From an uncultured Erysipelotrichaceae bacterium (GTDB taxonomy: Bacteria > Bacillota_I > Bacilli_A > Erysipelotrichales > Erysipelotrichaceae), in the NCBI GenBank assembly GCA_944325295.1, contig CALUZL010000061.1:1-10659 (forward strand): a DNA stretch of 10,659 bases. Reading direction: 5' to 3'. Within the stretch, counting starts at the first letter, position 1, and every line of letters starts with the position of its first letter. The position numbers and the translations under genes are program-made. The notes under the pieces were generated by a model that had not been told where the DNA came from, searched no databases, and worked only from the letters and a program-made list of their open reading frames with translations. Of the stretch, positions 1 through 6,596 are shown piece by piece.

Positions 1-536
1 GGATCAAAAAGGCTTTTGAGATAATGGCTCCCTTTAAATACAACGCCCATGTCAAGATCGGTGATACAAGTTACATCAGTGCTCTTGACGAAAATACCAA
101 AAGCAGTGCCAAGTACGTCAAAGGTCAAAACATGCAAGTAGTCACGGACCCCAAACAATTCTGGTCCGGTGATTCGATCAAGATCGGTTTCAGGGTTAGT
201 GCCGATGATATGGACGCCATCGAAAAAAGAGTAGCGGAAAACTACTCTGATGACTTTATCGGCTGTAAGACCGAATTCACGATGTTTGAGTTTTGGAACC
301 GTAAAGCTTCCAAAGGCAATGTCCTCAAGGTATTCTGTGAAAGACACGGCATCAAACTTGAAGATGTCGTTGCTGTCGGTGATATGACCAATGACATCAG
401 CATGCTTGAAGTCGCCGGTCATGGCGTCTGCATGTTAAACGGATCGGATGATGCCAAAGCTGTATCCCAGATCATAACCGATAAGACCTGTGATGAAGAC
501 GGCTTTGCCCACTTCATCTATGACTATATCCTGTAA
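1..536 (+). CDS. Cof-type HAD-superfamily phosphatase, C-terminal part (5' end outside window)
   Basis: The reading frame is open from base 3 to the TAA stop, so the Met codon at 24 is probably internal and the gene begins before the window. About 178 residues are visible. They match the C-terminal half of Cof/YidA-type HAD hydrolases: the end of a C2-type cap domain, then an ASKGNVLK block with the conserved lysine of HAD motif III, then GDMTNDISML, which is motif IV with its Mg-binding acidic residues. The family dephosphorylates small phosphometabolites such as sugar phosphates, nucleotides or flavin precursors in the cytosol. The substrate cannot be told from sequence. Motifs I and II lie upstream of the window. 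A hairpin with a T-rich tail follows the stop codon directly. The family assignment is firm and the substrate is unknown. Confidence 0.9.
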   Translation, partial: IKKAFEIMAPFKYNAHVKIGDTSYISALDENTKSSAKYVKGQNMQVVTDPKQFWSGDSIKIGFRVSADDMDAIEKRVAENYSDDFIGCKTEFTMFEFWNRKASKGNVLKVFCERHGIKLEDVVAVGDMTNDISMLEVAGHGVCMLNGSDDAKAVSQIITDKTCDEDGFAHFIYDYIL

Positions 537-540
537 AATC

Positions 541-569
541 AGCGGATATCAAACATCCGCTTTTCTTTT
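541..569 (+). terminator. Intrinsic terminator of the HAD gene, probably bidirectional
   Basis: A 7-bp stem AGCGGAT (541-547) / ATCCGCT (555-561) with a 7-nt loop is followed by a T-rich tail (561-569), four bases after the HAD stop. The right arm also encodes the last codons of the convergent membrane-protein gene, whose TGA occupies 549-551. Read on the minus strand, the same stem is followed by a shorter GATTTTA tail, so it may also stop transcription from the right, less efficiently. Confidence 0.75.
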
Positions 570-1043
570 ACCTTTAAACAGGCTCACGCTGACAGCGATA
601 AACTTTATGACATTTACCAAAAGCGAAAGTCCAAAGGCACCGACTGTTATATAGAGATCGTTGCCCTTTTTAAGATAATCGATAATAATTTTGACTATAC
701 CGTTATCCTGCGTGATCATAAAATGGGCGATGACGCCAAATATCAGACTTATGACGATCATGATATTGACCTTGACATCATAGCTTTTAAGGATCATAAA
801 CACTGCTTCGACCAGGTTTACAAAGAGCAGGATCGAAAAGATCCCGATAGCAATCCGCAAACTGTCTAAAGCTTTATCGGCGCCGCTTAGGACATTTATG
901 ATCTGAGCGATAGTCGGCTCCCCTTTAATATCCAAGATACCGCTGTCGATGATGGCGCTTGCCCCGATAACGATGCTCGCGATACTGAATATGGCGATGA
1001 TCCCGCTTACAAAGATCGGGATCTTGCTTATCTTTTTAAACAT
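549..1043 (-). CDS. Small four-helix integral membrane protein, unknown function
   Basis: This 164-residue protein is almost wholly hydrophobic. Four likely membrane spans fall at about residues 9-31, 62-85, 91-111 and 131-155. A longer, more polar loop with Gly, Pro and Asp lies between spans 1 and 2, and the C-terminus is basic (KGKRKADV). No catalytic or transporter motif is recognisable and I cannot name a family. The ATG at 1043 is preceded by AAGAAGG (1047-1053), which supports this start. It lies about 70 nt downstream of eno on the same strand, but a terminator hairpin stands between them, so it is either expressed by read-through or from a weak promoter I cannot see. The 3' end is shared with the convergent HAD terminator. 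Confidence 0.75.
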   Translation of the reverse strand: MFKKISKIPIFVSGIIAIFSIASIVIGASAIIDSGILDIKGEPTIAQIINVLSGADKALDSLRIAIGIFSILLFVNLVEAVFMILKSYDVKVNIMIVISLIFGVIAHFMITQDNGIVKIIIDYLKKGNDLYITVGAFGLSLLVNVIKFIAVSVSLFKGKRKADV

Positions 1044-1058
1044 ATTGACCTTCTTTTT

Positions 1059-1088
1059 AAAAATCGGTAGGCACTCAGACCTACCGAT
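1059..1088 (-). terminator. Intrinsic terminator after eno
   Basis: Read on the minus strand, a 9-bp perfect stem ATCGGTAGG / CCTACCGAT (1080-1088 and 1063-1071) with an 8-nt loop runs into TTTTT (1063-1059). It lies about 25 nt after the eno stop codon and closes the pgk-tpiA-eno unit. The U-tract sits only a few bases before the ribosome site of the next gene on this strand (549-1043), so termination and translation of that gene may interact. Confidence 0.88.
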
Positions 1089-1112
1089 ATCTTTTGATCT
1101 TTTTATGATCTC

Positions 1113-2417
1113 TTATTTCTTAAGATCGACGTTGTAGAATGCGTCTTTACCTAAGTATTGAGCGACCGGACCTAATTCATCTTCGATCCTCATGAGCTGA
1201 TTGTATTTAGCGATACGGTCCGTTCTGGACATTGAACCTGTCTTGATCTGACCGGCATTGACACCAACAACGATATCAGCGATCGTGGTATCTTCAGTTT
1301 CGCCTGATCTGTGTGATACGACGCAAGTGTAGCCGGCTTTCTTAGCCATTTCCATAGCGTCGAATGTTTCGGTAAGAGTACCGATCTGGTTGACCTTGAT
1401 AAGGATCGAGTTAGCGATACCTTTTTCGATACCTTCCTTTAAGATCTTCGGATTAGTAACGAAGAGGTCATCACCGACAAGCTGGATATGATCGCCTAAA
1501 CGATCTGTGAGTTTCTTCCAACCGTCCCAGTCTCTTTCACCAAGACCGTCTTCGATCGAGATAATCGGATATTTTTCGACCCATTCAGCATACATATCGA
1601 TCATTTCATCAGTTGTCTTGTTGCCCTGACCTGATTTTGATAATTCATAAAGACCGGTATCATGGTTGTGGAATTCGCTGGCAGCGACGTCCATAGCGAT
1701 ACAGATATCTTCACCAGGTTTATAGCCGGCAGCCTTGATAGCTTCAACGATGAGCTCTAATGGTTCTTCATTACCTTCACGGCATGAAGGAGCGAAACCA
1801 CCTTCGTCACCGACGTTGGTGTTGTAGCCTCTGGCCTTTAAGACTTTTCTCAAGTTGTGGAATGTCTCAGCGCCCATACGCAAAGCTTCTTTGATGCTGT
1901 GAGCACCAACCGGGAAGATCATGTATTCCTGGAAGTCAACAGTTGAGTCAGCATGTGAACCACCGTTTAAGACGTTCATCATCGGAACAGGTAAAACTTT
2001 ACCGTTGAAACCACCGAAGTATTTGTATAATGGGATGCCGTAGAAATCAGCGGCAGCTCTGGCACAAGCCATCGAAACGCCTAAGATCGCATTAGCGCCG
2101 AGCTTGCTCTTAGTTGGTGTACCGTCAAGATCGATCATCGTCTTATCGATGAGGTTTTGATCAGTGACGTCCATACCCAATACGGCCGGGGCAATGATCG
2201 TATTGACATTCTCAACAGCCTTGAGAACACCTTTACCTAAGTAACGGCTCTTATCACCGTCTCTGAGCTCTAAAGCTTCTCTTTCACCGGTAGAAGCACC
2301 TGATGGTACTAAAGCTCTACCGAAAGCACCTGATTCAGTTGTTACTTCAACTTCAACAGTTGGGTTGCCACGTGAGTCTAAGACTTCACGAGCATATACA
2401 TCAATAATTCCTGGCAT
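1113..2417 (-). CDS. eno: Enolase (phosphopyruvate hydratase)
   Basis: Enolase interconverts 2-phosphoglycerate and phosphoenolpyruvate in glycolysis and acts in the cytosol as a Mg-dependent dimer or octamer. The 434-residue protein has the usual length and all landmark residues. By position relative to characterised enolases these are the N-terminal SGASTGEREALELRD mobile loop (39-53), the catalytic acid/base E205 in GDEGGFAP, metal ligands D243, E289 (SIEDG) and D316 (GDDLFVTN), the catalytic base K341 (LIKVNQIGT), and the HRSGETED block at 369-376. The ATG at 2417 has a full AAGGAGG (2428-2434) ten bases upstream, which settles the start. It follows tpiA by 25 nt with no promoter or terminator between, so it is the third gene of the glycolytic unit. 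A strong hairpin terminator follows. Confidence 0.98.
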   Translation of the reverse strand: MPGIIDVYAREVLDSRGNPTVEVEVTTESGAFGRALVPSGASTGEREALELRDGDKSRYLGKGVLKAVENVNTIIAPAVLGMDVTDQNLIDKTMIDLDGTPTKSKLGANAILGVSMACARAAADFYGIPLYKYFGGFNGKVLPVPMMNVLNGGSHADSTVDFQEYMIFPVGAHSIKEALRMGAETFHNLRKVLKARGYNTNVGDEGGFAPSCREGNEEPLELIVEAIKAAGYKPGEDICIAMDVAASEFHNHDTGLYELSKSGQGNKTTDEMIDMYAEWVEKYPIISIEDGLGERDWDGWKKLTDRLGDHIQLVGDDLFVTNPKILKEGIEKGIANSILIKVNQIGTLTETFDAMEMAKKAGYTCVVSHRSGETEDTTIADIVVGVNAGQIKTGSMSRTDRIAKYNQLMRIEDELGPVAQYLGKDAFYNVDLKK

Positions 2418-2442
2418 TTAAATATTTCCTCCTTATACCAAA

Positions 2443-3186
2443 TTATTTTGTAGCTTCAACGATCGCTAAGAATGAATCGACTTTTAAGGAAGCACCACCG
2501 ATAAGGGCGCCGTCGATATCTTCCATAGCCATGTAATCTTTGATATTCTCCGGTTTTACTGAACCGCCGTATTGGATCCTGACACCATCAGCAGCTTCAT
2601 CGCCATAGAGTTTACGAACTTCATCTCTGACGATGTGGCAGCACTCTTGTGCGATCTCTTTAGTGGCTGACTTGCCGGTGCCGATAGCCCAGATCGGCTC
2701 ATAGGCGATGACCATCTTGCTGACACATTTCGGGCAAAGATCAGCAAGGCCTTTATCGAGTTGGGTCCTGATGACGGTCTCGGTCTCTTTGGCATCGAAT
2801 TGAGCTTCGGTCTCACCGATACACATGATCGGGGTGATGTCAGCGGCGATCAATTTTTTTACCTTTTTATTTACGGTCTCATCGGTCTCATTGAAGTATT
2901 GTCTTCTTTCGGAGTGTCGGACGATGCAATGGGTGACCCCGAGCTCTTTGAGCATCGGGATACTAACCTCACCCGTGTAGGCGCCGCTTTCTTCAAAGTG
3001 ACAGTTTTCGGCGGCAACGATCAGGTTTTTTGCCGTAGCTGTCGCATCTTTGAGAGCTGTAAATGGTGCGGCAATACCATAAGAACAGCTGTCATTCAAC
3101 TTCGGATCGACTGCTTCGATAAACGCGACTGTCTCTTGGCAAGTCTTGTTCATCTTCCAGTTTCCGACGATTATTGGCTTTCTCAT
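2443..3186 (-). CDS. tpiA: Triosephosphate isomerase
   Basis: This cytosolic glycolytic enzyme interconverts dihydroxyacetone phosphate and glyceraldehyde 3-phosphate. The 247-residue protein has the standard TIM-barrel length. Active-site residues are visible: N9 and K11 in GNWKMN, the electrophile H91 in VRHSERR, and the catalytic base E163 in AYEPIWAIGTG, followed by flexible loop 6. The phosphate-binding YGGSV (206-210) and LIGGASL blocks are intact. The ATG at 3186 lies only 2 nt after the pgk stop. Its ribosome site (GAGG, 3197-3200) lies inside the last codons of pgk, so translation is likely coupled. eno follows 25 nt downstream. Confidence 0.98.
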   Translation of the reverse strand: MRKPIIVGNWKMNKTCQETVAFIEAVDPKLNDSCSYGIAAPFTALKDATATAKNLIVAAENCHFEESGAYTGEVSIPMLKELGVTHCIVRHSERRQYFNETDETVNKKVKKLIAADITPIMCIGETEAQFDAKETETVIRTQLDKGLADLCPKCVSKMVIAYEPIWAIGTGKSATKEIAQECCHIVRDEVRKLYGDEAADGVRIQYGGSVKPENIKDYMAMEDIDGALIGGASLKVDSFLAIVEATK

Positions 3187-3188
3187 TA

Positions 3189-4388
3189 TTATTTTTCCTC
3201 GATGATAGCGATGCCCGGTAATTCTTTACCTTCCATGTATTCAAGTGATGCACCGCCACCGGTTGAGATGTGAGTGAATTTATCAGCGTAACCCAGATTC
3301 TTAGCTGCACTGGCACTGTCACCGCCACCGATAACGCTCATGCAATCATCGAGTTCAGCGATAGCTTTGCAGACACCGATTGTACCCTTAGCGAAGTCTT
3401 CTTTTTCAAAGACACCCATCGGACCGTTCCAGAATACTGTCTTAGCACCGGCGAGTTCTTTTGTGAAGAGCTCAACTGTCTTTGGACCGATATCAAGACC
3501 CATGTAACCATCAGGGATCGCATCAGCACTTACGACCTTGACATCAGTCGGGTTGTCAAAGTCATTGGCGACAACGGTATCGACCGGAAGGACGATCTTA
3601 TCGCCACCCTTTTGTAAAAATTCTTTCGCAACGGCGACCTTGTCCTCTTCAAGCAATGAAGTACCGACATTCCAGCCTTTTGCCTTGTAGAAAGTATAAG
3701 CCATACCGCCGCCGACGATGACCTTGTCAGCGATCTTCAATAAGTTTTCGATGACGCCGATCTTATCTGATACTTTCGCACCGCCTAAAACAGCGACGAA
3801 AGGACGTTTCGGATCATCGAGAGCCTGACCGAGATATTTGAGCTCTTTTTCAATGAGGAAACCGACAGCACTTGGTAAGTGTGTAGGAATACCTACTGTT
3901 GAAGCATGAGCTCTGTGGACAGAACCAAACGCATCGGAGACATACAGATCACCAAGTGATGCCCAATAAGCGCCGAGTTCCGGATCATTCTTCGATTCGC
4001 CCTTTTCATAACGTGTATTCTGCATCAAAAGGATCTCGCCGTCTTTGAGTTCGTTTACGGCAGCTTCCAGTTCAGGACCTCTTGTCGCATTGACGAATAC
4101 GACCTTGTGGTCCCCAACGAGTTCTTGAAGACGTTTAGCTACAGGAGCCATATCGTTCTTCTTCTTATCGGCTTCACACTTTTCCGGATCTTTGTGATCG
4201 ACTTTACCTAAGTGTGATAATAAGATAACTTTTGCACCATGCTCTACAAGATATGTGATCGTTGGTAAAGCGGCTTGGATACGGTTGTCATCAGTGATGA
4301 CATCACCTTTGTGCGGAACATTGAAGTCAACTCTGACGATGACTTTTTTTCCTTCGACATTTAAATCGGTTACGATCTTTTTGGTCAT
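3189..4388 (-). CDS. pgk: Phosphoglycerate kinase
   Basis: It transfers phosphate from 1,3-bisphosphoglycerate to ADP, the first ATP-yielding step of lower glycolysis, in the cytosol. The 399-residue protein has the typical length and both domains. In the N-domain are RVDFNVP (19-25), LLSHLGK (56-62), NTRYEKGE (124-131) and HRAH (158-161), which bind 3-phosphoglycerate. In the nucleotide domain are GGAKVSDKI (202-210), WNGPMGVFE (320-328) and the GGGDS phosphate loop (354-358). The ATG at 4388 has AGGAGG (4397-4402) with 8-nt spacing. It is the promoter-proximal gene of pgk-tpiA-eno. gapA, commonly located just upstream of pgk in Bacillota, is not here; the upstream gene is an unrelated exporter. 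Confidence 0.98.
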   Translation of the reverse strand: MTKKIVTDLNVEGKKVIVRVDFNVPHKGDVITDDNRIQAALPTITYLVEHGAKVILLSHLGKVDHKDPEKCEADKKKNDMAPVAKRLQELVGDHKVVFVNATRGPELEAAVNELKDGEILLMQNTRYEKGESKNDPELGAYWASLGDLYVSDAFGSVHRAHASTVGIPTHLPSAVGFLIEKELKYLGQALDDPKRPFVAVLGGAKVSDKIGVIENLLKIADKVIVGGGMAYTFYKAKGWNVGTSLLEEDKVAVAKEFLQKGGDKIVLPVDTVVANDFDNPTDVKVVSADAIPDGYMGLDIGPKTVELFTKELAGAKTVFWNGPMGVFEKEDFAKGTIGVCKAIAELDDCMSVIGGGDSASAAKNLGYADKFTHISTGGGASLEYMEGKELPGIAIIEEK

Positions 4389-4416
4389 ATAAATTTCCTC
4401 CTAAAATTCCATACAT

Positions 4417-4445
4417 ATTGTACCAATATATGGGAGGTTTGTTAA
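4417..4445 (-). promoter_or_regulatory. Sigma-A type promoter of pgk-tpiA-eno
   Basis: On the minus strand, TTAACA (4440-4445) and TACAAT (4417-4422) are separated by exactly 17 bp. Each hexamer differs from the sigma-A consensus at one position. The transcript should start near 4410, giving a leader of about 20 nt that holds the pgk Shine-Dalgarno sequence. The promoter begins about 10 nt downstream of the terminator that insulates it from the exporter transcript. I see no operator palindrome around it. Confidence 0.85.
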
Positions 4446-4454
4446 GTATTTCGC

Positions 4455-4483
4455 AAAAAAATCCCTTACTGTAAAGTAAGGGA
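4455..4483 (-). terminator. Intrinsic terminator after the MATE gene and small ORF
   Basis: Read on the minus strand, an 8-bp perfect stem TCCCTTAC / GTAAGGGA (4476-4483 and 4462-4469) with a 6-nt loop is followed by seven T residues (4461-4455). It lies 6 nt beyond the stop codon of the 39-residue ORF and 10 nt before the -35 box of the pgk promoter, so it separates the two transcription units. Confidence 0.92.
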
Positions 4484-4489
4484 AATCGA

Positions 4490-4609
4490 CTATTTTTCTT
4501 TCGTTTCTTTTTGTTGTTTTTCCAGTAGTCCGTAGCGTCTCAGTTTGTCCTCATACTCCTTCTCGGCCTTTTTGAGATCGGCTAAAACTTCATCAAGAGT
4601 GCGCGCCAT
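4490..4609 (-). CDS. Small charged coiled-coil protein (39 aa), overlapping the MATE gene
   Basis: An ATG at 4607-4609 opens a 39-codon frame ending in TAG just before the terminator. It overlaps the last 17 nt of the MATE gene in another frame. The product begins MARTLDEVLADLKKAEKEY and continues as a strongly charged heptad-like helix rich in Lys and Glu, with no Pro and one Gly. It has no membrane span and no Cys. A weak AAAGG lies about 15 nt upstream, so translation would probably depend on ribosomes terminating at the MATE stop. Support comes from the tight fit between the MATE end and the terminator, and from the amphipathic, protein-like composition. I do not recognise a family. It could be a small partner of the exporter or a chance frame. 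Confidence 0.55.
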   Translation of the reverse strand: MARTLDEVLADLKKAEKEYEDKLRRYGLLEKQQKETKEK

Positions 4610-5957
4610 TTTCTAAAGCGAAAGCCTTTCTGTAAGACCTTATGACTAACGGTATGAAGATGATGACGACTAGGACTTCGGCGATCGGATAGGCATACCA
4701 GACCGCTTCCAGCGAGATGTTGCTCAAAAGGTAAGCGATAGGGATGAGGAAACCGATCTGCCTTAAGATCGATTGGATCATCGAAGTGGTACCCTGACCG
4801 AAACTTTGAAAGACGGTGTTAAAGACGATCGATGCCGCCGCCGGCAAGAAAGACAGCGATACAGTCTTCAGCGTTATCATAGCCACTGCCTTCAAACTTT
4901 CGTCCATCGCAAAAAATGACACCATCAGATCCGGCACAAAGATAAACAAGGCCGTCCCGATAAGCATGACGCCAATCGCACTTATGAGGTAAAGGCGAGC
5001 GGTATCGAAGAAGCGCTTTTTGTTTTGGGAGCCGTAATTGTAAGAGAGGATCGGCAGCGAACCCTGACTGAATCCAAAACAGGGCATAAAGATAAAGGAT
5101 TGCAGTTTGAAATAAAGGCTTAAAGCCGTTACCGCATTTTCCGAGAATTTGATGAGGACACCGTTCATGAGCGTCGTCGTGACACTGCCGATCATGTTCA
5201 TGACAGCTGTCGGCAAAGCGACCGTGTAGATATTTTTGATGTTGGCCATCTTGATCTTAAAACCCTTGAAGACAAAACTGACATCGTGTTTGCCCTTGAG
5301 TAAAACGACAAGATCGATCACCATTGAGACCATCTGTCCCAAAACGGTAGCGATCGCCGCTCCGGCCATACCCATCTCTGGCACACCGAACTGACCAAAG
5401 ATGAAGATCGGATCAAGGATGATATTGGTCAGGGCGCCGCAGATCAAAGAGATCATCGGCACGATCATGTTGCCTTGAGGCTGAAGGATCCTTTCAAAGA
5501 CGAGCGACAAGAACTGACCGAAATTGAAGACCATGACGATGAAAAGGTATTGAGTCCCAAGCTCGATGATATCAGCTCTCTGGGTAAAGAGTGATAAAAA
5601 CGGGGCGCTGAAGAAGATGCCGACCAAGATGATGATCACGATATGGATAAGTGAGATCAAAAGCCCGGTCGTCGCTACTTCATTGGCCTCACTTTGCAAG
5701 CGCTGGCCGAGTCTTCGGGAAACAAGAGTACCGATACCGACTCCGGTCCCAAGACCTAAACTGAGGGCTGCCTGCTGGAGTGGAAAGACTAGACCGATCG
5801 CAAACATCGCATCCTGACTGTATTGGGAGATATACATCGTGTCGACGATGTTGTAACAAGACTGGATAAAAAGCGACAAGACTGCCGGCAGTGCCATCGA
5901 ATACAACAATTTTCCTATCGGCCAAGTGGCCATTTTATCTGAACTTTTAATAGACAT
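4593..5957 (-). CDS. MATE family efflux transporter
   Basis: The 454-residue protein has the usual length and twelve-span, two-lobe layout of multidrug and toxic compound extrusion transporters, which exchange organic cations, drugs or metabolites for Na+ or H+ at the cytoplasmic membrane. The N-terminal signature is clear: MALPAVLSLFIQSCYNIVDT in span 1, then VFPLQQAALSLGLGTGVGIG and the basic SRRLGQ loop. The second lobe repeats the pattern with ALPTAVMNMIGSVTTTLMNG and FGFSQGSLPILSYNYGS. The substrate cannot be predicted. The ATG at 5957 has no Shine-Dalgarno sequence but sits 8 nt after a perfect extended -10 box, so the mRNA is likely leaderless or nearly so. It diverges from yigZ and overlaps a 39-residue ORF at its 3' end. 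Confidence 0.95.
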   Translation of the reverse strand: MSIKSSDKMATWPIGKLLYSMALPAVLSLFIQSCYNIVDTMYISQYSQDAMFAIGLVFPLQQAALSLGLGTGVGIGTLVSRRLGQRLQSEANEVATTGLLISLIHIVIIILVGIFFSAPFLSLFTQRADIIELGTQYLFIVMVFNFGQFLSLVFERILQPQGNMIVPMISLICGALTNIILDPIFIFGQFGVPEMGMAGAAIATVLGQMVSMVIDLVVLLKGKHDVSFVFKGFKIKMANIKNIYTVALPTAVMNMIGSVTTTLMNGVLIKFSENAVTALSLYFKLQSFIFMPCFGFSQGSLPILSYNYGSQNKKRFFDTARLYLISAIGVMLIGTALFIFVPDLMVSFFAMDESLKAVAMITLKTVSLSFLPAAASIVFNTVFQSFGQGTTSMIQSILRQIGFLIPIAYLLSNISLEAVWYAYPIAEVLVVIIFIPLVIRSYRKAFALENGAHS

Positions 5958-5965
5958 ACCGCGAT

Positions 5966-5994
5966 ATTATAGCATAATTGCTCTATAATGGTAA
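5966..5994 (-). promoter_or_regulatory. Promoter of the MATE gene, extended -10, leaderless start predicted
   Basis: On the minus strand, TGCTATAAT (5966-5974) is a perfect extended -10 element. TTACCA (5989-5994, four of six consensus bases) lies 17 bp upstream. The -10 box ends 8 nt before the ATG at 5957, so the expected start site falls at or one to two bases before the start codon. The yigZ -10 box lies inside this promoter's spacer. Confidence 0.75.
5984..5989 (+). promoter_or_regulatory. -10 box of yigZ, leaderless start predicted
   Basis: A perfect TATAAT ends 6 nt before the ATG at 5996, which places the expected transcription start on the A of that ATG. No good -35 hexamer is present 16-18 bp upstream and there is no TGN extension, so the promoter may be weak or regulated. 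No Shine-Dalgarno sequence precedes the ATG, which agrees with a leaderless mRNA. Confidence 0.55.
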
Positions 5995-5995
5995 T

Positions 5996-6592
5996 ATGTT
6001 TGTCAAAGGTGAGATCTCATGTCAATTGACGATCGAAAAGTCAGTCTTTATCGCTTATCTCAAAAGGATCGACACTGTCCAAGAGTACAATGTTTTTTTA
6101 AATGCGATCCGCAAAAAACACTACGACGCCAATCATCACTGCAGTGCTCTGCTTTTAAAAGACGCCAAAAGATCTTCGGATGATGGGGAACCCGCCGGAA
6201 GTGCAGGACTGCCCATCCTTTCGACCCTTGAAAAAAGCGGCCTTGAAAACGCGGGCTGCGTCGTCGTGCGCTATTTTGGCGGCATAAAACTCGGTATCGG
6301 CGGTCTTATCAGAGCTTACAGCCAGGCAACGGCAAAAGCCATTGAAAGTGCCGATTTACAAACAGCTGAGCAAGTGGGTGAGTATCTTTTAAAAGTACCC
6401 TATGATCTAAGCGGCAAGATCGATCGTTTCTTGCGCGCTAATACGCAGATCCATGATATAACCTACGACCTTGAAGTCACCTATCGTTTCTTTGTCAAAG
6501 ATGACCCTACCAAAAAGATCACCGAGATCACCAAAGGCATAGCACCGATCTTTATTAAAAACACAGAAGTCATGAAAGATGTGATAAAATAA
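5996..6592 (+). CDS. yigZ: YigZ/IMPACT family protein
   Basis: The 198-residue protein belongs to the UPF0029/IMPACT family (YigZ in E. coli, YvyE in Bacillus). The N-terminal domain carries the family hallmarks DDGEPAGSAG (62-71) and VRYFGGIKLGIGGLIRAY (91-108), with a His-rich KKHYDANHHCSA stretch before them. A C-terminal ferredoxin-like DUF1949-type domain follows (about 130-198). Bacterial members are cytosolic and of uncertain function. Their eukaryotic relative IMPACT/YIH1 modulates the translational-stress kinase Gcn2, so a translation-linked role is often suggested. The frame stays open 18 nt further upstream to a TTG at 5978, but the TATAAT box lies within that extension, so I choose the ATG at 5996. 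The next gene starts 4 nt after the stop. Confidence 0.93.
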   Translation: MFVKGEISCQLTIEKSVFIAYLKRIDTVQEYNVFLNAIRKKHYDANHHCSALLLKDAKRSSDDGEPAGSAGLPILSTLEKSGLENAGCVVVRYFGGIKLGIGGLIRAYSQATAKAIESADLQTAEQVGEYLLKVPYDLSGKIDRFLRANTQIHDITYDLEVTYRFFVKDDPTKKITEITKGIAPIFIKNTEVMKDVIK

Positions 6593-6596
6593 GGAT

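Noticed and set aside
24..536. Treating the ATG at 24 as the true start of the HAD gene.
   Set aside because: The frame remains open to the window edge, no ribosome site precedes it, and the N-terminal HAD motifs are missing.
949..1137. A 62-codon plus-strand frame with hydrophobic residues, spanning the start of the small membrane gene and the eno terminator.
   Set aside because: It crosses the eno terminator and antisense coding sequence. Its hydrophobicity mirrors the membrane protein on the other strand.
2761..3273. A 170-codon open frame on the plus strand opposite tpiA.
   Set aside because: It lies wholly antisense to tpiA and the pgk 3' end, has no ribosome site, and its product has no recognisable domain. 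The opposing gene is unambiguous.
4389..4592. A possible riboswitch or structured leader upstream of pgk.
   Set aside because: The region is fully explained by the pgk promoter, an intrinsic terminator and the 39-codon ORF. The pgk leader is only about 20 nt.
5978..5995. A longer yigZ starting at TTG 5978.
   Set aside because: The extension contains the TATAAT box, adds residues not typical of the family N-terminus, and has no Shine-Dalgarno sequence.
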